64,000 nt of DNA from Lichenostomus cassidix (Eukaryota > Chordata > Aves > Passeriformes > Meliphagidae), in assembly GCA_008360975.2 (NCBI GenBank), contig VLJF02000047.1:3099698-3163697 (forward strand), in the 5' to 3' direction. A program made the position numbers and the translations under genes. Below, piece by piece: positions 23,701-37,857 of this stretch (the first letter of the stretch is position 1; the number at the start of each line of letters is the position of its first letter). The notes under the pieces were generated by a model. That model made no database searches, was not told the origin of the DNA, and saw only the letters and a program-made list of their open reading frames with translations.

Positions 23701-26700
23701 CCCATCACAGGCCCTCCAAGTCCACTCCACATCACTTACTTTGTACAGATCCCAGGAAAAAACAGGTCTCCATCACAGGCGCTCTAAGTCAATCTCGAGG
23801 CCACTTACTTTCTACACAACATGGGCACATCAAGGCCTCCAGCACAGACCCTCCATGTCCACGTCCACCCCACTTACCTTGTACAGATCCCAGGAAAAAC
23901 CAGGTCTCCATCACAGGCACTCTATGTCCACTTCCACATCACTTACTTTGTACAGATCCCAGGAAAAAACAGGTCTCCATCACAGGCGCTCTATGGCCAC
24001 TTCCAGGTCACTTACTTTGTACAGATCCCAGGAAAAACCAGGTCTCCATCACAGGCCCTCCAAGTCCACCTCCACGCCACTTACTTTCTACAGACAGCGG
24101 GGCAATCCAGGTCTCCAGCATAGACACTCCAAGTCCACTTCCAGGTCACTTACTTTGTACAGATCCCAGGAAAAAACAGGTCTCCATCACAGGCACTCTA
24201 TGGCCACTTCCAGGTCACTTACTTTGGACAGATCCCAGGAAAAACCAGGTCTCCATCACAAGCCCTCCAAGTCCACCTCCACGCCACTTACTTTCTACAG
24301 ACTGCGGGGCAATCCAGGTCTCCAGCATAGACCCTCCAAGTCCACTTCCAGGTCACTGACTTTGTACAGATCCCAGGAAAAAACAGGTCTCCATCACAGG
24401 CCCTCCAAGTCCACTTCCAGGTCACTTACTTGCTACACATCCCAGGAAAAACCAGGTCTCCATCACAGGCCCTCAAAGTCCACTTCCAGGTCACTTACGT
24501 TGCAAAGATGCCAGGAAAAACCAGGTCTCCATCACAGGCGCTCTAAGTCTATCTCAAGGCCACTTACTTTCTACACAGCATGGGCACATCAAGGCCTCCA
24601 GTACAGACGCTCTAAGTCCACGTCCACCCCACTTACCTTGTACAGATGCCAGGAAAAACCAGGTCTCCATCACCGGCACTCTATGTCCACTTCCAGGTCA
24701 CTTACTTTGTACAGATCCCAGGAAAAACCAGGTCTCCATCACAGGCCCTCCATGTCCACTTCCAGGTCACTTACCTTGTACAGATCCCAGGAAAAACCAG
24801 GTCTCCATCACAGGCCCTCCAAGTCCACTTCCAGGTCACTTACTTTGTACAGATCCCAGGAAAAACCAGGTCTCCATCACAGGCCCTCCAAGTCCACTTC
24901 CAGGTCACTTACTTTGTACAGATCCCAGGAAAACCAGGTCTCCATCACAGGCCCTCCAAGTCCACTTCCAGGTCACTTACCTTGTACAGATCCCAGGAAA
25001 AACCAGGTCTCCATCACAGGCCCTCCATGTCCACTTCCAGGTCACTTACCTTGTACAGATCCCAGGAAAAACCAGGTCTCCAGCATAGACGCTCCAAGTC
25101 CACCTCCACGCCACTTACTTTCTACAGACTGCGGGGCAATCCAGGTCTCCAGCATAGACCCTCCAAGTCCACTCCACATCACTGACTTTGTACAGATCCC
25201 AGGAAAAAACAGGTCTCCATCACAGGCCCTCCATGTCCACCTCCACGCCACTTACTTTGTACAGATCCCAGGAAAAACCAGGTCGCCATCACAGGCCCTC
25301 CATGTCCACTTCCAGGTCACTTACCTTGTACAGATCCCAGGAAAAAACAGGTCTCCATCACAGGCCCTCCAAGTCCACTTCCAGGTCACTTACTTTGTAC
25401 AGATCCCAGGAAAAACCAGGTCTCCATCACAGGCCCTCCATGTCCACTTCCAGGTCACTTACCTTGTACAGATCCCAGGAAAAACCAGGTCTCCAGCATA
25501 GACACTCCAAGTCCACCTCCACGCCACTTACTTTCTACAGACCGCGGGGCAATCCAGGTCTCCAGCATAGACGCTCTAAGTCCACTTCCAGGTCACTTAC
25601 CTTGTACAGATGCTAGGAAAAACCAGGTCTCCATCACCGGCGCTCTATGTCCACTTCCAGGTCACTTACCTTGTACAGATCCCAGGAAAAACCAGGTCTC
25701 CATCACAGGCCCTCCATGTCCACTTCCAGGTCACTTACCTTGTACAGATCCCAGGAAAAAACAGGTCTCCATCACAGGCCCTCCAAGTCCACTTCCAGGT
25801 CACTTACCTTGTACAGATCCCAGGAAAAACCAGGTCTCCATCACAGGCGCTCTATGTCCACTTCCAGGTCACTTACCTTGTACAGATCCCAGGAAAAACC
25901 AGGTCTCCATCTCAGGCCCTCCATGTCCACTTCCAGGTCACTTACCTTGTACAGATCCCAGGAAAAACCAGGTCTCCATCACAGGCCCTCCAAGTCCACC
26001 TCCACCTCACTTACTTTCTACAGACAGCGGGGCAATCCAGGTCTCCAGCATAGACGCTCCAAGTCCACTTCCAGGTCACTTACTTTGTACAGATCCCAGG
26101 AAAAACCAGGTCTCCATCACAGGCCCTCCAAGTCCACCTCCACATCACTTACTTTGAACAGATCCCAGGAAAAACCAGGTCTCCATCACAGGCGCTCTAT
26201 GTCCACTTCCACATCACTTACTTTGTACAGATCCCAGGAAAAAACAGGTCTCCATCACAGGCCCTCAAAGTCCACTCCCAGATCACTTACGTTTCAAAGA
26301 TCCCAGGAAAAACCAGGTCTCCATCACAGGCGCTCTAAGTCCATCTCGAGGCCACTTACTTTCTACACAGCATGGGCACATCAAGGCCTCCAGTACAGAC
26401 GCTCTAAGTCCACACCCACCCCACTTACCTTGTACAGATCCCAGGAAAAACCAGGTCTCCATCACAGGCCCTCCAAGTCCACTTCCAGGTCACTTACTTT
26501 GTACAGATCCCAGGAAAAACCAGGTCTCCATCACAGGCCCTCCAAGTCCACTTCCAGGTCACTTACTTTGTACAGATCCCAGGAAAAACCAGGTCTCCAT
26601 CACAGGCCCTCCAAGTCCACTTCCAGGTCACTTACTTTGTACAGATCCCAGGAAAAACCAGGTCTCCATCACAGGCCCTCCATGTCCACTTCCAGGTCAC

Positions 26701-28012
26701 TTACTTTGTACAGATCCCAGGAAAAACCAGGTCTCCATCACAGGCCCTCCATGTCCACTTCCAGGTCACTTACCTTGTACAGATCCCAGGAAAAACCAGG
26801 TCTCCATCACAGGCCCTCCAAGTCCACTTCCAGGTCACTTACTTTGTACAGATCCCAGGAAAAACCAGGTCTCCATCACAGGCCCTCCATGTCCACTTCC
26901 AGGTCACTTACCTTTTAGAGATCCCAGGAAAAACCAGGTCTCCAGCATAGACGCTCCATGTCCACCTCCACGCCACTTACTTTCTACAGACTGCGGGGCA
27001 ATCCAGGTCTCCAGCATAGACCCTCCAAGTCCACTCCACATCACTGACTTTGTACAGATCCCAGGAAAAACCAGGTCTCCATCACAGGCCCTCGATGTCC
27101 ACTTCCAGGTCACTTACTTTGTACAGATCCCAGAATAAACCAGGACTCCAACACAGGCCCTCGATGTCCACTTCCAGGTCACTTACTTTGTACAGATCCC
27201 AGAATAAACCAGGACTCCAACACAGGCCCTCCAAGTCCACTTCCAGGTCACTTACTTTGTACAGATCCCAGGAAAAACCAGGTCTCCATCACAGGCACTC
27301 TATGGCCACTTCCAGGTCACTTACTTTGTACAGATGCCAGGAAAAACCAGGTCTCCATCACAAGCCCTCCAAGTCCACCTCCACGCCACTTACTTTCTAC
27401 AGACTGCGGGGCAATCCAGGTCTCCATCATAGACCCTCCAAGTCCACTCCACATCACTGACTTTGTACAGATCCCAGGAAAAACCAGGTCTCCATCACAG
27501 GCCCTCCAAGTCCACTTCCAGGTCACTTACTTTGTACAGATCCCAGGAAAAACCAGGTCTCCATCACAGGCCCTCAAAGTCCACTTCCAGGTCACTTACG
27601 TTGCAAAGATCCCAGGAAAAACCAGGTCTCCATCACAGGCGCTCTATGTCCACTTCCAGGTCACTTACCTTGTACAGATCCCAGGAAAAACAAGGTCTCC
27701 ATCACAGGCCCTCCATATCCACTTCCAGGTCACTTACCTTGTAGAGATCCCAGGAAAAACCAGGTCTCCAGCATAGACGCTCCAAGTCCACCTCCACGCC
27801 ACTTACTTTCTACAGACTGCGGGGCAATCCAGGTCTCCAGCATAGACGCTCCAAGTCCACTTCCAGGTCACTTACTTTGTACAGATCCCAGGAAAAAACA
27901 GGTCTCCATCACAGGCCATCCAAGTCCACTTCCAGGTCACTTACTTTGTACAGATCCCAGGAAAAACCAGGTCTCCATCTCAGGCCCTCCATGTCCACTT
28001 CCAGGTCACTTA
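17785..28012 (-). repeat. 69-bp satellite array between LTR copy 1 and gap 2
   Basis: About 148 monomers, GTAAGT on the - strand. The first 250 bp or so match the right flank of LTR copies 2 and 3, including the CAGATCCCCATCACAGGC variant and the CCACATCACTTAC monomer, and then diverge. Type C copies occur near 18.1, 19.1, 22.5, 23.3, 23.8, 24.6 and 26.4 kb, and type B/E pairs recur about every 1 kb. A type B/A hybrid monomer lies near 18646-18670. No gene or other inserted element is seen. Confidence 0.96.
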
Positions 28013-28512
28013 NNNNNNNNNNNNNNNNNNNNNNNNNNNNNNNNNNNNNNNNNNNNNNNNNNNNNNNNNNNNNNNNNNNNNNNNNNNNNNNNNNNNNNNN
28101 NNNNNNNNNNNNNNNNNNNNNNNNNNNNNNNNNNNNNNNNNNNNNNNNNNNNNNNNNNNNNNNNNNNNNNNNNNNNNNNNNNNNNNNNNNNNNNNNNNNN
28201 NNNNNNNNNNNNNNNNNNNNNNNNNNNNNNNNNNNNNNNNNNNNNNNNNNNNNNNNNNNNNNNNNNNNNNNNNNNNNNNNNNNNNNNNNNNNNNNNNNNN
28301 NNNNNNNNNNNNNNNNNNNNNNNNNNNNNNNNNNNNNNNNNNNNNNNNNNNNNNNNNNNNNNNNNNNNNNNNNNNNNNNNNNNNNNNNNNNNNNNNNNNN
28401 NNNNNNNNNNNNNNNNNNNNNNNNNNNNNNNNNNNNNNNNNNNNNNNNNNNNNNNNNNNNNNNNNNNNNNNNNNNNNNNNNNNNNNNNNNNNNNNNNNNN
28501 NNNNNNNNNNNN
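28013..28512. other. Assembly gap, 500 N
   Basis: A second run of exactly 500 undetermined bases. The satellite keeps the same orientation on both sides, so this is an ordinary unresolved tract of the same array. The first 2.3 kb after it is unusually rich in single-base indels. Confidence 0.99.
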
Positions 28513-28734
28513 CACTTACTTTCTACAGACTGCGGGGCAATCCAGGTCTCCAGCATAGACGCTCCAAGTCCACTCCACATCACTGAATTTGTACAGATCC
28601 CAGGAAAAAACAGGTCTCCATCACAGGCCCTCCATGTCCACTTCCAGGTCACTTACTTTGTACAGATCCCAGGAAAAACAGGTCTCCATCACAGGCCCTC
28701 CATGTCCACTTCCAGGTCACTTACCTTGTACAGA

Positions 28735-30870
28735 TCCCAGGAAAAACAGGTCTCCATCACAGGCCTTCAAGTCCACTTCAGGTCACTTACCTTGGCCAGA
28801 CCCAGGAAACCAGGTGCTCTCATCTGGGCTCCTCCATGTTCACTTCCAGGTTACTTACCTTGTACAGATCCCAGTCCAGGTCTCAATCAGTGGCGTTCTA
28901 TGTCCACTTCAGGTCACTTACTTTGTACAGATCCCAGGAAAACCAGGTCTCCATCACAGGCCCTCCAAGTCCACTTCCAGGTCACTTACCTTGTACAGAT
29001 CCCAGGAAAAACCAGGTCTCCATCACAGGCCCTCCAAGTCCACCTCCACGCCACTTATTTTCTACAGACAGCGGGGCAATCCAGGTCTCCAGCATAGACG
29101 CTCCAAGTCCACTTCCAGGTCACTTACTTTGTACAGATCCCAGGAAAAACCATGTCTCCATCACAGGCACTCTATGGCCACTTCCAGGTCACTTACTTTG
29201 TACAGATCCCAGGAAAAACCAGGTCTCCATCACAAGCCCTCCAAGTCCACCTCCACGCCACTTACTTTCTACAGACTGCGGGGCAATCCAGGTCTCCAGC
29301 ATAGACCCTCCAAGTCCACTCCACATCACTGACTTTGTACAGATCCCAGGAAAAAACAGGTCTCCATCACAGGCCCTCCAAGTCTACTTCCAGGTCACTT
29401 ACTTTGTACAGATCCCAGGAAAAACCAGGTCCCCATCACAGGCGCTCTAAGTCCATTTCGAGGTCACTTACTTACACAGCATGGGCAATATCATGCCCCA
29501 GCACTGACGCCTAAGTCCACACCTGCTCCCACTTACCTGTACAGATCCTTAGAAAACCAGGTCCCCATCACAGGCTCCTCTGAAGTCCAATTCCAGGTCA
29601 CTTACTTTTGTACAGATCCCAGAAAAACCAGGTTCCATCATAGGCGCTATGTCTACTTCCAGGTCACTTACCTTGTACAGATCCCAGGAAAACAGGTCTC
29701 CATCACAGGCCTTCCATGTCCACTTCCAGGTCACTTTTACTTGTACAGATCCTAGAAAAACAGGTCTCCATCACAGGCCTCTCCATGTCTACTTCCAGGT
29801 CACTTACTTTGTACAGATCCTAGGAAAACTAGGTTCTCCATCACAGGCCCTCCAAGTCCACTTCCAGGTCACTTACGTTGAAAAGATCCCAGGAAAAACC
29901 AGGTCTCCATCACAGGCCCTCTAAGTCCATCTCAAGGCCACTTACTTTCTACACAGCATGGGCACATCAAGGCCTCCAGTACAGACGCTCTAAGTCCACG
30001 TCCACCCCACTTACCTTGTATAGATGCCAGGAAAAACCAGGTCTCCATCACCAGGATGTTATGTCCACTTCCAGGTCACTTACCTTGTACAGATCCCAGG
30101 AAAAACCAGTTCTCCATCACAGGCCCTCCATGTCCACTTCCAGGTCACTTACCTTGTACAGATCCCAGGAAAAACCAGGTCTCCATCACAGGCCCTCCAT
30201 GTCCACTTCCAGGTCACTTACTTTGTACAGATCCCAGGAAAAACAGGTCTCCATCACAGGCCCTCCATGTCCACTTCCAGGTCACTTACTTTGTACAGAT
30301 CCCAGGAAAACCAGGTCTCCATCACAGGCCCTCCAAGTCCACTTCCAGGTCACTTACTTTGTACAGATCCCAGGAAAAAACAGGTCTCCATCACAGGCCC
30401 TCCATGTCCACTTCCAGGTCACTTACATTGTACAGATCCCAGGAAAAACCAGGTCTCCATCACAGGCCCTCCATATCCACTTCCAGGTCACTTACCTTGT
30501 AGAGATCCCAGGAAAAACCAGGTCTCCATCACAAGCCCTCCATGTCCACCTCCACGCCACTTACTTTCTACAGACAGCGGGGCAATCCAGGTCTCCAGCA
30601 TAGACGCTCCAAGTCCACTCCACATCACTGACTTTGTACAGATCCCAGGAAAAAACAGATCTCCATCACAGGCCCTCCATGTCCACCTCCACGCCACTTA
30701 CCTTGTACAGATCCCAGGAAAAACCAGGTCTCCATCACAGGCTTCATGTTCACTTCCAGGTCACTTACCTTGTACAGATCCCAGAAAACAGGTCTCCATC
30801 ACAGGCCCTCCATGTCCACTTCCAGGTCACTTACATTGTACAGATCCCAGGAAACCAGGTCTCCATCACA
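28735..30870 (-). repeat. Indel-rich, low-regularity part of the array
   Basis: Monomers here lose the strict 69-bp step. At 28761-28925 and 29458-29850 many bases are missing or added (for example CTTACTTACACAGCATGG near 29466), and at about 30745-30855 short forms such as CAGGCTTCATG appear. The paralogous stretch about 5.09 kb to the right (near 35.8-35.95 kb) is intact for the last of these. The changes are therefore private to this copy, which fits poor consensus quality next to a gap or local decay. Confidence 0.65.
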
Positions 30871-32310
30871 GGCCCTCCAAGTCCACCTCCACGCCACTTA
30901 CTTTCTACAGACCGCGGGGCAATCCAGGTCTCCAGCATAGACGCTCTAAGTCCACTTCCAGGTCACTTACTTTGTACAGATCCCAGGAAAAACTAGGTCT
31001 CCATCACAGGCGCTCTATGTCCTTTTCCAGGTCACTTACTTTGTACAGATCCCAGGAAAAACGAGGTCTCCATCACAGGCGCTCTATGTCCTTTTCCAGG
31101 TCACTTACTTTGTACAGATCCCAGGAAAAACCAGGTCTCCATCACAGGCGCTCTATGGCCACTTCCAGGTCACTTACTTTATACAGATCCCAGGAAAAAC
31201 CAGGTCCCCATCACAGGCGCTCTAAGTCCATCTCGAGGCCACTTAGTTTCTACACAGCATGGGCACATCAAGGCCTCCAGCACAGACGCTCTAAGTCCAC
31301 GTCCACCCCACTTACCTTGTACAGATCCCAGGAAAAAACAGGTCCCCATCACAGGACCTCCAAGTCCACTCCACGTCACTTACTTTGTACAGATCCCAGG
31401 AAAAAACAGGTCTCCATCACAGGCCCTCCATGTCCACTTCCAGGTCACTTCCTTTGTACTGATCCCAGGAAAAAACAGGTCCCCATCACAGGCCCTCCAA
31501 GTCCACCTCCACGCCACTTACTTTCTACAGACCACGGGGCAATCCATGTCTCCATCACAGGCCCTCCAAGTCCACTTCCAGGTCACTTACTTTGTACAGA
31601 TCCCAAGAAAAAACAGGTCCCCATCACAGGCCCTCCAAGTCCACTCCACGTCACTTACTTTGTACAGATCCCAGGAAAAAACTGGTCACCATCACAGGCG
31701 CTCTAAGTCCATCTCGAGGCCACTTACTTTCTACACAACATGGGCACATCAAGGCCTCCAGCACAGACCCTCCAAGTCCACGTCCACCCCACTTACCTTG
31801 TACAGATCCCAGGAAAAACCAGGTCTCCATCACAGGCACTCTATGTCCACTTCCAGGTCACTTACTTTGTACAGATCCCAGGAAAAACCAGGTCTCCATC
31901 ACAGGCGCCCTATGGCCACTTCCAGGTCACTTACTTTGTACAGATCCCAGGAAAAACCAGGTCTCCATCTCAGGCCCTCCATGTCCACTTCCAGGTCACT
32001 TACCTTGTACAGATCCCAGGAAAAACCAAGTCTCCATCACAGGCCCTCCAAGTCCACCTCCACGCCACTTACTTTCTACAGACAGCGGGGCAATCCAGGT
32101 CTCCAGCATAGACGCTCCAAGTCCACTTCCAGCTCACTTCCTTTGTACAGATACCAGGAAAAACCAGGTCTCCATCACAGGCCCTCCATGTCCACTTCCA
32201 GGTCACTTACCTTGTACAGATCCCAGGAAAAACCAGGTCTCCATCACAGGCCCTCCAAGTCCATCTCCACGCCACTTACTTTCTACAGACAGCGGGGCAA
32301 TCCAGGTCTC
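30488..32310 (-). repeat. Higher-order unit, member 1
   Basis: First of five related blocks that share the same order of variant monomers. It opens with a type B/E pair. It then has two or more copies with CTCTATGTCCTTTTCC, a type C near 31.25 kb, a GGACCTCCAAG variant, a second type C near 31.74 kb, a CGCCCTATGGCC copy, and finally a CCATCTCCACGCC copy. Spacing of landmarks from the block start (about 691, 1058 and 1163 bp) parallels the other members. It shares sequence to about 32310, then diverges from the members at 45.1 kb and beyond. Confidence 0.75.
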
Positions 32311-33036
32311 CAGCATAGACCCTCCAAGTCCACTCCACATCACTGACTTTGTACAGATCCCAGGAAAAAACAGGTCTCCATCACAGGCCCTCCATGTCCA
32401 CTTCCAGGTCACTTACCTTGTACAGATCCCAGGAAAAACCAGGTCTCCATCACAGGCCCTCCATGTCCACTTCCAGGTCACTTACTTTGTACAGATCCCA
32501 GGAAAAACCAGGTCTCCATCACAGGCCCTCCAAGTCCACTTCCAGGTCACTTACTTGGTACAGATCCCAGGAAAAACCAGGTCTCCATCACAGGCCCTCC
32601 ATGTCCACTTCCAGGTCACTTACCTTGTACAGATCCCAGGAAAAACCAGGTCTCCATCACAGGCCCTCCAAGTCCACCTCCACGCCCCTTACTTTCTACA
32701 GACAGCGGGGCAATCCAGGTCTCCAGCATAGACGCTCCAAGTCCACTTCCAGGTCACTTACTTTGTACAGATCCCAGGAAAAACCAGGTCTCCATCACAG
32801 GCGCTCTATGTCCACTTCCAGGTCACTTACTTTGTACAGATCCCAGGATAAACCAGGTCTCCATCACAGGCCCTCCAAGTCCACTTCCAGGTCACTTACT
32901 TTGTACAGATCCCAGGAAAACCAGGTCTCCATCACAGGCCCTCCAAGTCCACTTCCAGGTCACTTACTTTCTACAGACTGCGGGGCAATCCAGGTCTCCA
33001 GCATAGACCCTCCAAGTCCACTCCACATCACTGACT

Positions 33037-33840
33037 TTGTACAGATCCCAGGAAAAAACAGGTCTCCATCACAGACCCTCCATGTCCACCTCCACGCCAC
33101 TTACCTTGTACAGATCCCAGGAAAAACCAGGTCTCCATCACAGGCCCTCCATGTCCACTTCCAGGTCACTTACCTTGTACAGATCCCAGGAAAAAACAGG
33201 TCTCCATCACAGGCCCTCCAAGTCCACTTCCAGGTCACTTACCTTGTACAGACCCAGGAAAAACCAGGTCTCCATCACAGGCCCTCCATGTCCACTTCCA
33301 GGTCACTTACCTTGTACAGATCCCAGGAAATCCAGGACTCCAACACTGGCCTTCCAAGTCCACTTCCAGGTCACTTACTTTGTACAGATCCCAGGAAAAA
33401 CCAGGTCTCCATCACAGGCCCTCCAAGTTCACTTCCAGGTCACTTACCTTGTACAGATCCCAGGAAAAACCAGGTCTCCATCACAGGCCCTCCATGTCCA
33501 CTTCCAGGTCACTTACCTTGTACAGATCCCAGGAAAAACCAGGTCTCCAACACAGGCCCTCCATGTCCACTTCCAGGTCACTTACCTTGTACAGATCCCA
33601 GGAAAAAACAGGTCTCCATCACAGGCCCTCCAAGTCCACTTCCAGGTCACTTACTTTGTACAGATCCCAGGAAAAAACAGGTCTCCATCACAGGCCCTCC
33701 AAGTCCACTTCCAGGTCACTTACTTTGTACAGATCCCAGGAAAAACAGGTCTCCATCACAGGCCCTCCAAGTCCACTTCCAGGTCACTTACTTTGTACAG
33801 ATCCCAGGAAAAAACAGGTCTCCATCACAGGCCCTCCATG
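33037..33840 (-). repeat. 0.8-kb block, copy 1 of 3
   Basis: Recognisable by two private lesions: GTACAGACCCAGGAAAAACC near 33248, and AATCCAGGACTCC followed by AACACTGGCCTTCC near 33330. The same lesions, in the same order, occur about 4821 bp and 6472 bp to the right. Confidence 0.75.
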
Positions 33841-35576
33841 TCCACCTCCACGCCACTTACCTTGTACAGATCCCAGAAAAACCAGGTCTCCATCACAGGC
33901 CCTCCATGTCCACTTCCAGGTCACTTACCTTGTACAGATCCCAGGAAAAACCAGGTCTCCATCACAGGCCCTCCAAGTCCACTTCCAGGTCACTTACCTT
34001 GTACAGATCCCAGGAAAAACCAGGTCTCCATCACAAGCCCTCCAAGTCCACCTCCACGCCACTTATTTTCTACAGACAGCGGGGCAATCCAGGTCTCCAG
34101 CATAGACGCTCCAAGTCCACTTCCAGGTCACTTACTTTGTACAGATCCCAGGAAAAACCATGTCTCCATCACAGGCACTCTATGGCCACTTCCAGGTCAC
34201 TTACTTTGTACAGATCCCAGGAAAAACCAGGTCTCCATCACAAGCCCTCCAAGTCCACCTCCACGCCACTTACTTTCTACAGACTGCGGGGCAATCCAGG
34301 TCTCCAGCATAGACCCTCCAAGTCCACTCCACATCACTGACTTTGTACAGATCCCAGGAAAAAACAGGTCTCCATCACAGGCCCTCCAAGTCCACTTCCA
34401 GGTCACTTACTTTCTACAGATCCCAGGAAAAACCAGGTCCCCATCACAGGCGCTCTAAGTCCATCTCGAGGCCACTTACTTTCTACACAGCATGGGCACA
34501 TCAAGGCCTCCAGCACTGACGCTCTAAGTCCACACCCACCCCACTTACCTTGTACAGATCCCAGGAAAAACCAGGTCCCCATCACAGGCCCTCCAAGTCC
34601 ACTTCCAGGTCACTTACTTTGTACAGATCCCAGGAAAAACCAGGTCTCCATCACAGGCGCTCTATGTCCACTTCCAGGTCACTTACTTTGTACAGATCCC
34701 AGGAAAAACCAGGTCTCCATCACAGGCCCTCCAAGTCCACTTCCAGGTCACTTACTTTGTACAGATCCCAGGAAAAACCAGGTCTCCATCACAGGCCCTC
34801 CAAGTCCACTTCCAGGTCACTTACCTTGTACAGATCCCAGGAAAAACCAGGTCTCCATCACAGGCCCTCCAAGTCCACTTCCAGGTCACTTACTTGCTAC
34901 ACATCCCAGGAAAAACCAGGTCTCCATCACAGGCCCTCCAAGTCCACTTCCAGGTCACTTACGTTGCAAAGATCCCAGGAAAAACCAGGTCTCCATCACA
35001 GGCCCTCTAAGTCCATCTCAAGGCCACTTACTTTCTACACAGCATGGGCACATCAAGGCCTCCAGTACAGACGCTCTAAGTCCACGTCCACCCCACTTAC
35101 CTTGTACAGATGCCAGGAAAAACCAGGTCTCCATCACCAGGATGTTATGTCCACTTCCAGGTCACTTACCTTGTACAGATCCCAGGAAAAACCAGGTCTC
35201 CATCACAGGCCCTCCATGTCCACTTCCAGGTCACTTACCTTGTACAGATCCCAGGAAAAACCAGGTCTCCATCACAGGCCCTCCATGTCCACTTCCAGGT
35301 CACTTACCTTGTACAGATCCCAGGAAAAACCAGGTCTCCATCACAGGCCCTCCATGTCCACTTCCAGGTCACTTACCTTGTACAGATCCCAGGAAAAACC
35401 AGGTCTCCATCACAGGCCCTCCATTGTCCACTTCCAGGTCACTTACCCTGTACAGATCCCAGGAAAAACCAGGTCTCCATCACAGGCCCTCCATGTCCAC
35501 TTCCAGGTCACTTACCTTGTACAGATCCCAGGAAAAACCAGGTCTCCATCACAGGCCCTCCATATCCACTTCCAGG

Positions 35577-37140
35577 TCACTTACCTTGTAGAGATCCCAG
35601 GAAAAACCAGGTCTCCATCACAAGCCCTCCATGTCCACCTCCACGCCACTTACTTTCTACAGACAGCGGGGCAATCCAGGTCTCCAGCATAGACGCTCCA
35701 AGTCCACTCCACATCACTGACTTTGTACAGATCCCAGGAAAAAACAGGTCTCCATCACAGGCCCTCCATGTCCACCTCCACGCCACTTACCTTGTACAGA
35801 TCCCAGGAAAAACCAGGTCTCCATCACAGGCCCTCCATGTCCACTTCCAGGTCACTTACCTTGTACAGATCCCAGGAAAAACCAGGTCTCCATCACAGGC
35901 CCTCCATGTCCACTTCCAGGTCACTTACATTGTACAGATCCCAGGGAAAACCAGGTCTCCATCACAGGCCCTCCAAGTCCACCTCCACGCCACTTACTTT
36001 CTACAGACCGCGGGGCAATCCAGGTCTCCAGCATAGACGCTCCAAGTCCACTTCCAGGTCACTTACTTTGTACAGATCCCAGGAAAAACTAGGTCTCCAT
36101 CACAGGCGCTCTATGTCCTTTTCCAGGTCACTTACTTTGTACAGATCCCAGGAAAAACGAGGTCTCCATCACAGGCGCTCTATGTCCTTTTCCAGGTCAC
36201 TTACTTTGTACAGATCCCAGGAAAAACCAGGTCTCCATCACAGGCGCTCTATGGCCACTTCCAGGTCACTTACTTTATACAGATCCCAGGAAAAACCAGG
36301 TCCCCATCACAGGCGCTCTAAGTCCATCTCGAGGCCACTTAGTTTCTACACAGCATGGGCACATCAAGGCCTCCAGCACAGACGCTCTAAGTCCACGTCC
36401 ACCCCACTTACCTTGTACAGATCCCAGGAAAAAACAGGTCCCCATCACAGGACCTCCAAGTCCACTCCACGTCACTTACTTTGTACAGATCCCAGGAAAA
36501 AACTGGTCACCATCACAGGCGCTCTAAGTCCATCTCGAGGCCACTTACTTTCTACACAACATGGGCACATCAAGGCCTCCAGCACAGACCCTCCAAGTCC
36601 ACGTCCACCCCACTTACCTTGTACAGATCCCAGGAAAAACCAGGTCTCCATCACAGGCACTCTATGTCCACTTCCAGGTCACTTACTTTGTACAGATCCC
36701 AGGAAAAACCAGGTCTCCATCACAGGCGCCCTATGGCCACTTCCAGGTCACTTACTTTGTACAGATCCCAGGAAAAACCAGGTCTCCATCTCAGGCCCTC
36801 CATGTCCACTTCCAGGTCACTTACCTTGTACAGATCCCAGGAAAAACCAAGTCTCCATCACAGGCCCTCCAAGTCCACCTCCACGCCACTTACTTTCTAC
36901 AGACAGCGGGGCAATCCAGGTCTCCAGCATAGACGCTCCAAGTCCACTTCCAGCTCACTTCCTTTGTACAGATACCAGGAAAAACCAGGTCTCCATCACA
37001 GGCCCTCCATGTCCACTTCCAGGTCACTTACCTTGTACAGATCCCAGGAAAAACCAGGTCTCCATCACAGGCCCTCCAAGTCCATCTCCACGCCACTTAC
37101 TTTCTACAGACAGCGGGGCAATCCAGGTCTCCAGCATAGA
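35577..37140 (-). repeat. Higher-order unit, member 2 (275-bp deletion)
   Basis: This aligns with member 1 at an offset of about 5.09 kb for its first part and about 4.82 kb for its second. It has therefore lost about 275 bp (four monomers, less one base) near 36.47 kb, at the point where the GGACCTCCAAG variant is followed directly by the second type C group. Confidence 0.75.
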
Positions 37141-37857
37141 CCCTCCAAGTCCACTCCACATCACTGACTTTGTACAGATCCCAGGAAAAACAGGTCTCCA
37201 TCACAGGCCCTCCATGTCCACCTCCACGCCACTTACCTTGTACAGATCCCAGGAAAAACCAGGTCTCCATCACAGGCCCTCCAAGTCCACTTCCAGGTCA
37301 CTTACCTTGTACAGATCCCAGGAAAAACCAGGTCTCCATCACAGGCCCTCCAAGTCCACTTCCAGGTCACTTACTTGGTACAGATCCCAGGAAAAACCAG
37401 GTCTCCATCACAGGCCCTCCATGTCCACTTCCAGGTCACTTACCTTGTACAGATCCCAGGAAAAACCAGGTCTCCATCACAGGCCCTCCAAGTCCACCTC
37501 CACGCCACTTACTTTCTACAGACAGCGGGGCAATCCAGGTCTCCAGCATAGACGCTCCAAGTCCACTTCCAGGTCACTTACTTTGTACAGATCCCAGGAA
37601 AAACCAGGTCTCCATCACAGGCGCTCTATGTCCACTTCCAGGTCACTTACTTTGTACAGATCCCAGGATAAACCAGGTCTCCATCACAGGCCCTCCAAGT
37701 CCACTTCCAGGTCACTTACCTTGTACAGATCCCAGGAAAAACCAGGTCTCCATCACAGGCCCTCCAAGTCCACCTCCACGCCACTTACTTTCTACAGATT
37801 CCGGGACAAACCAGGTCTCCAGCATAGACCCTCCAAGTCCACTCCACATCACTGACT

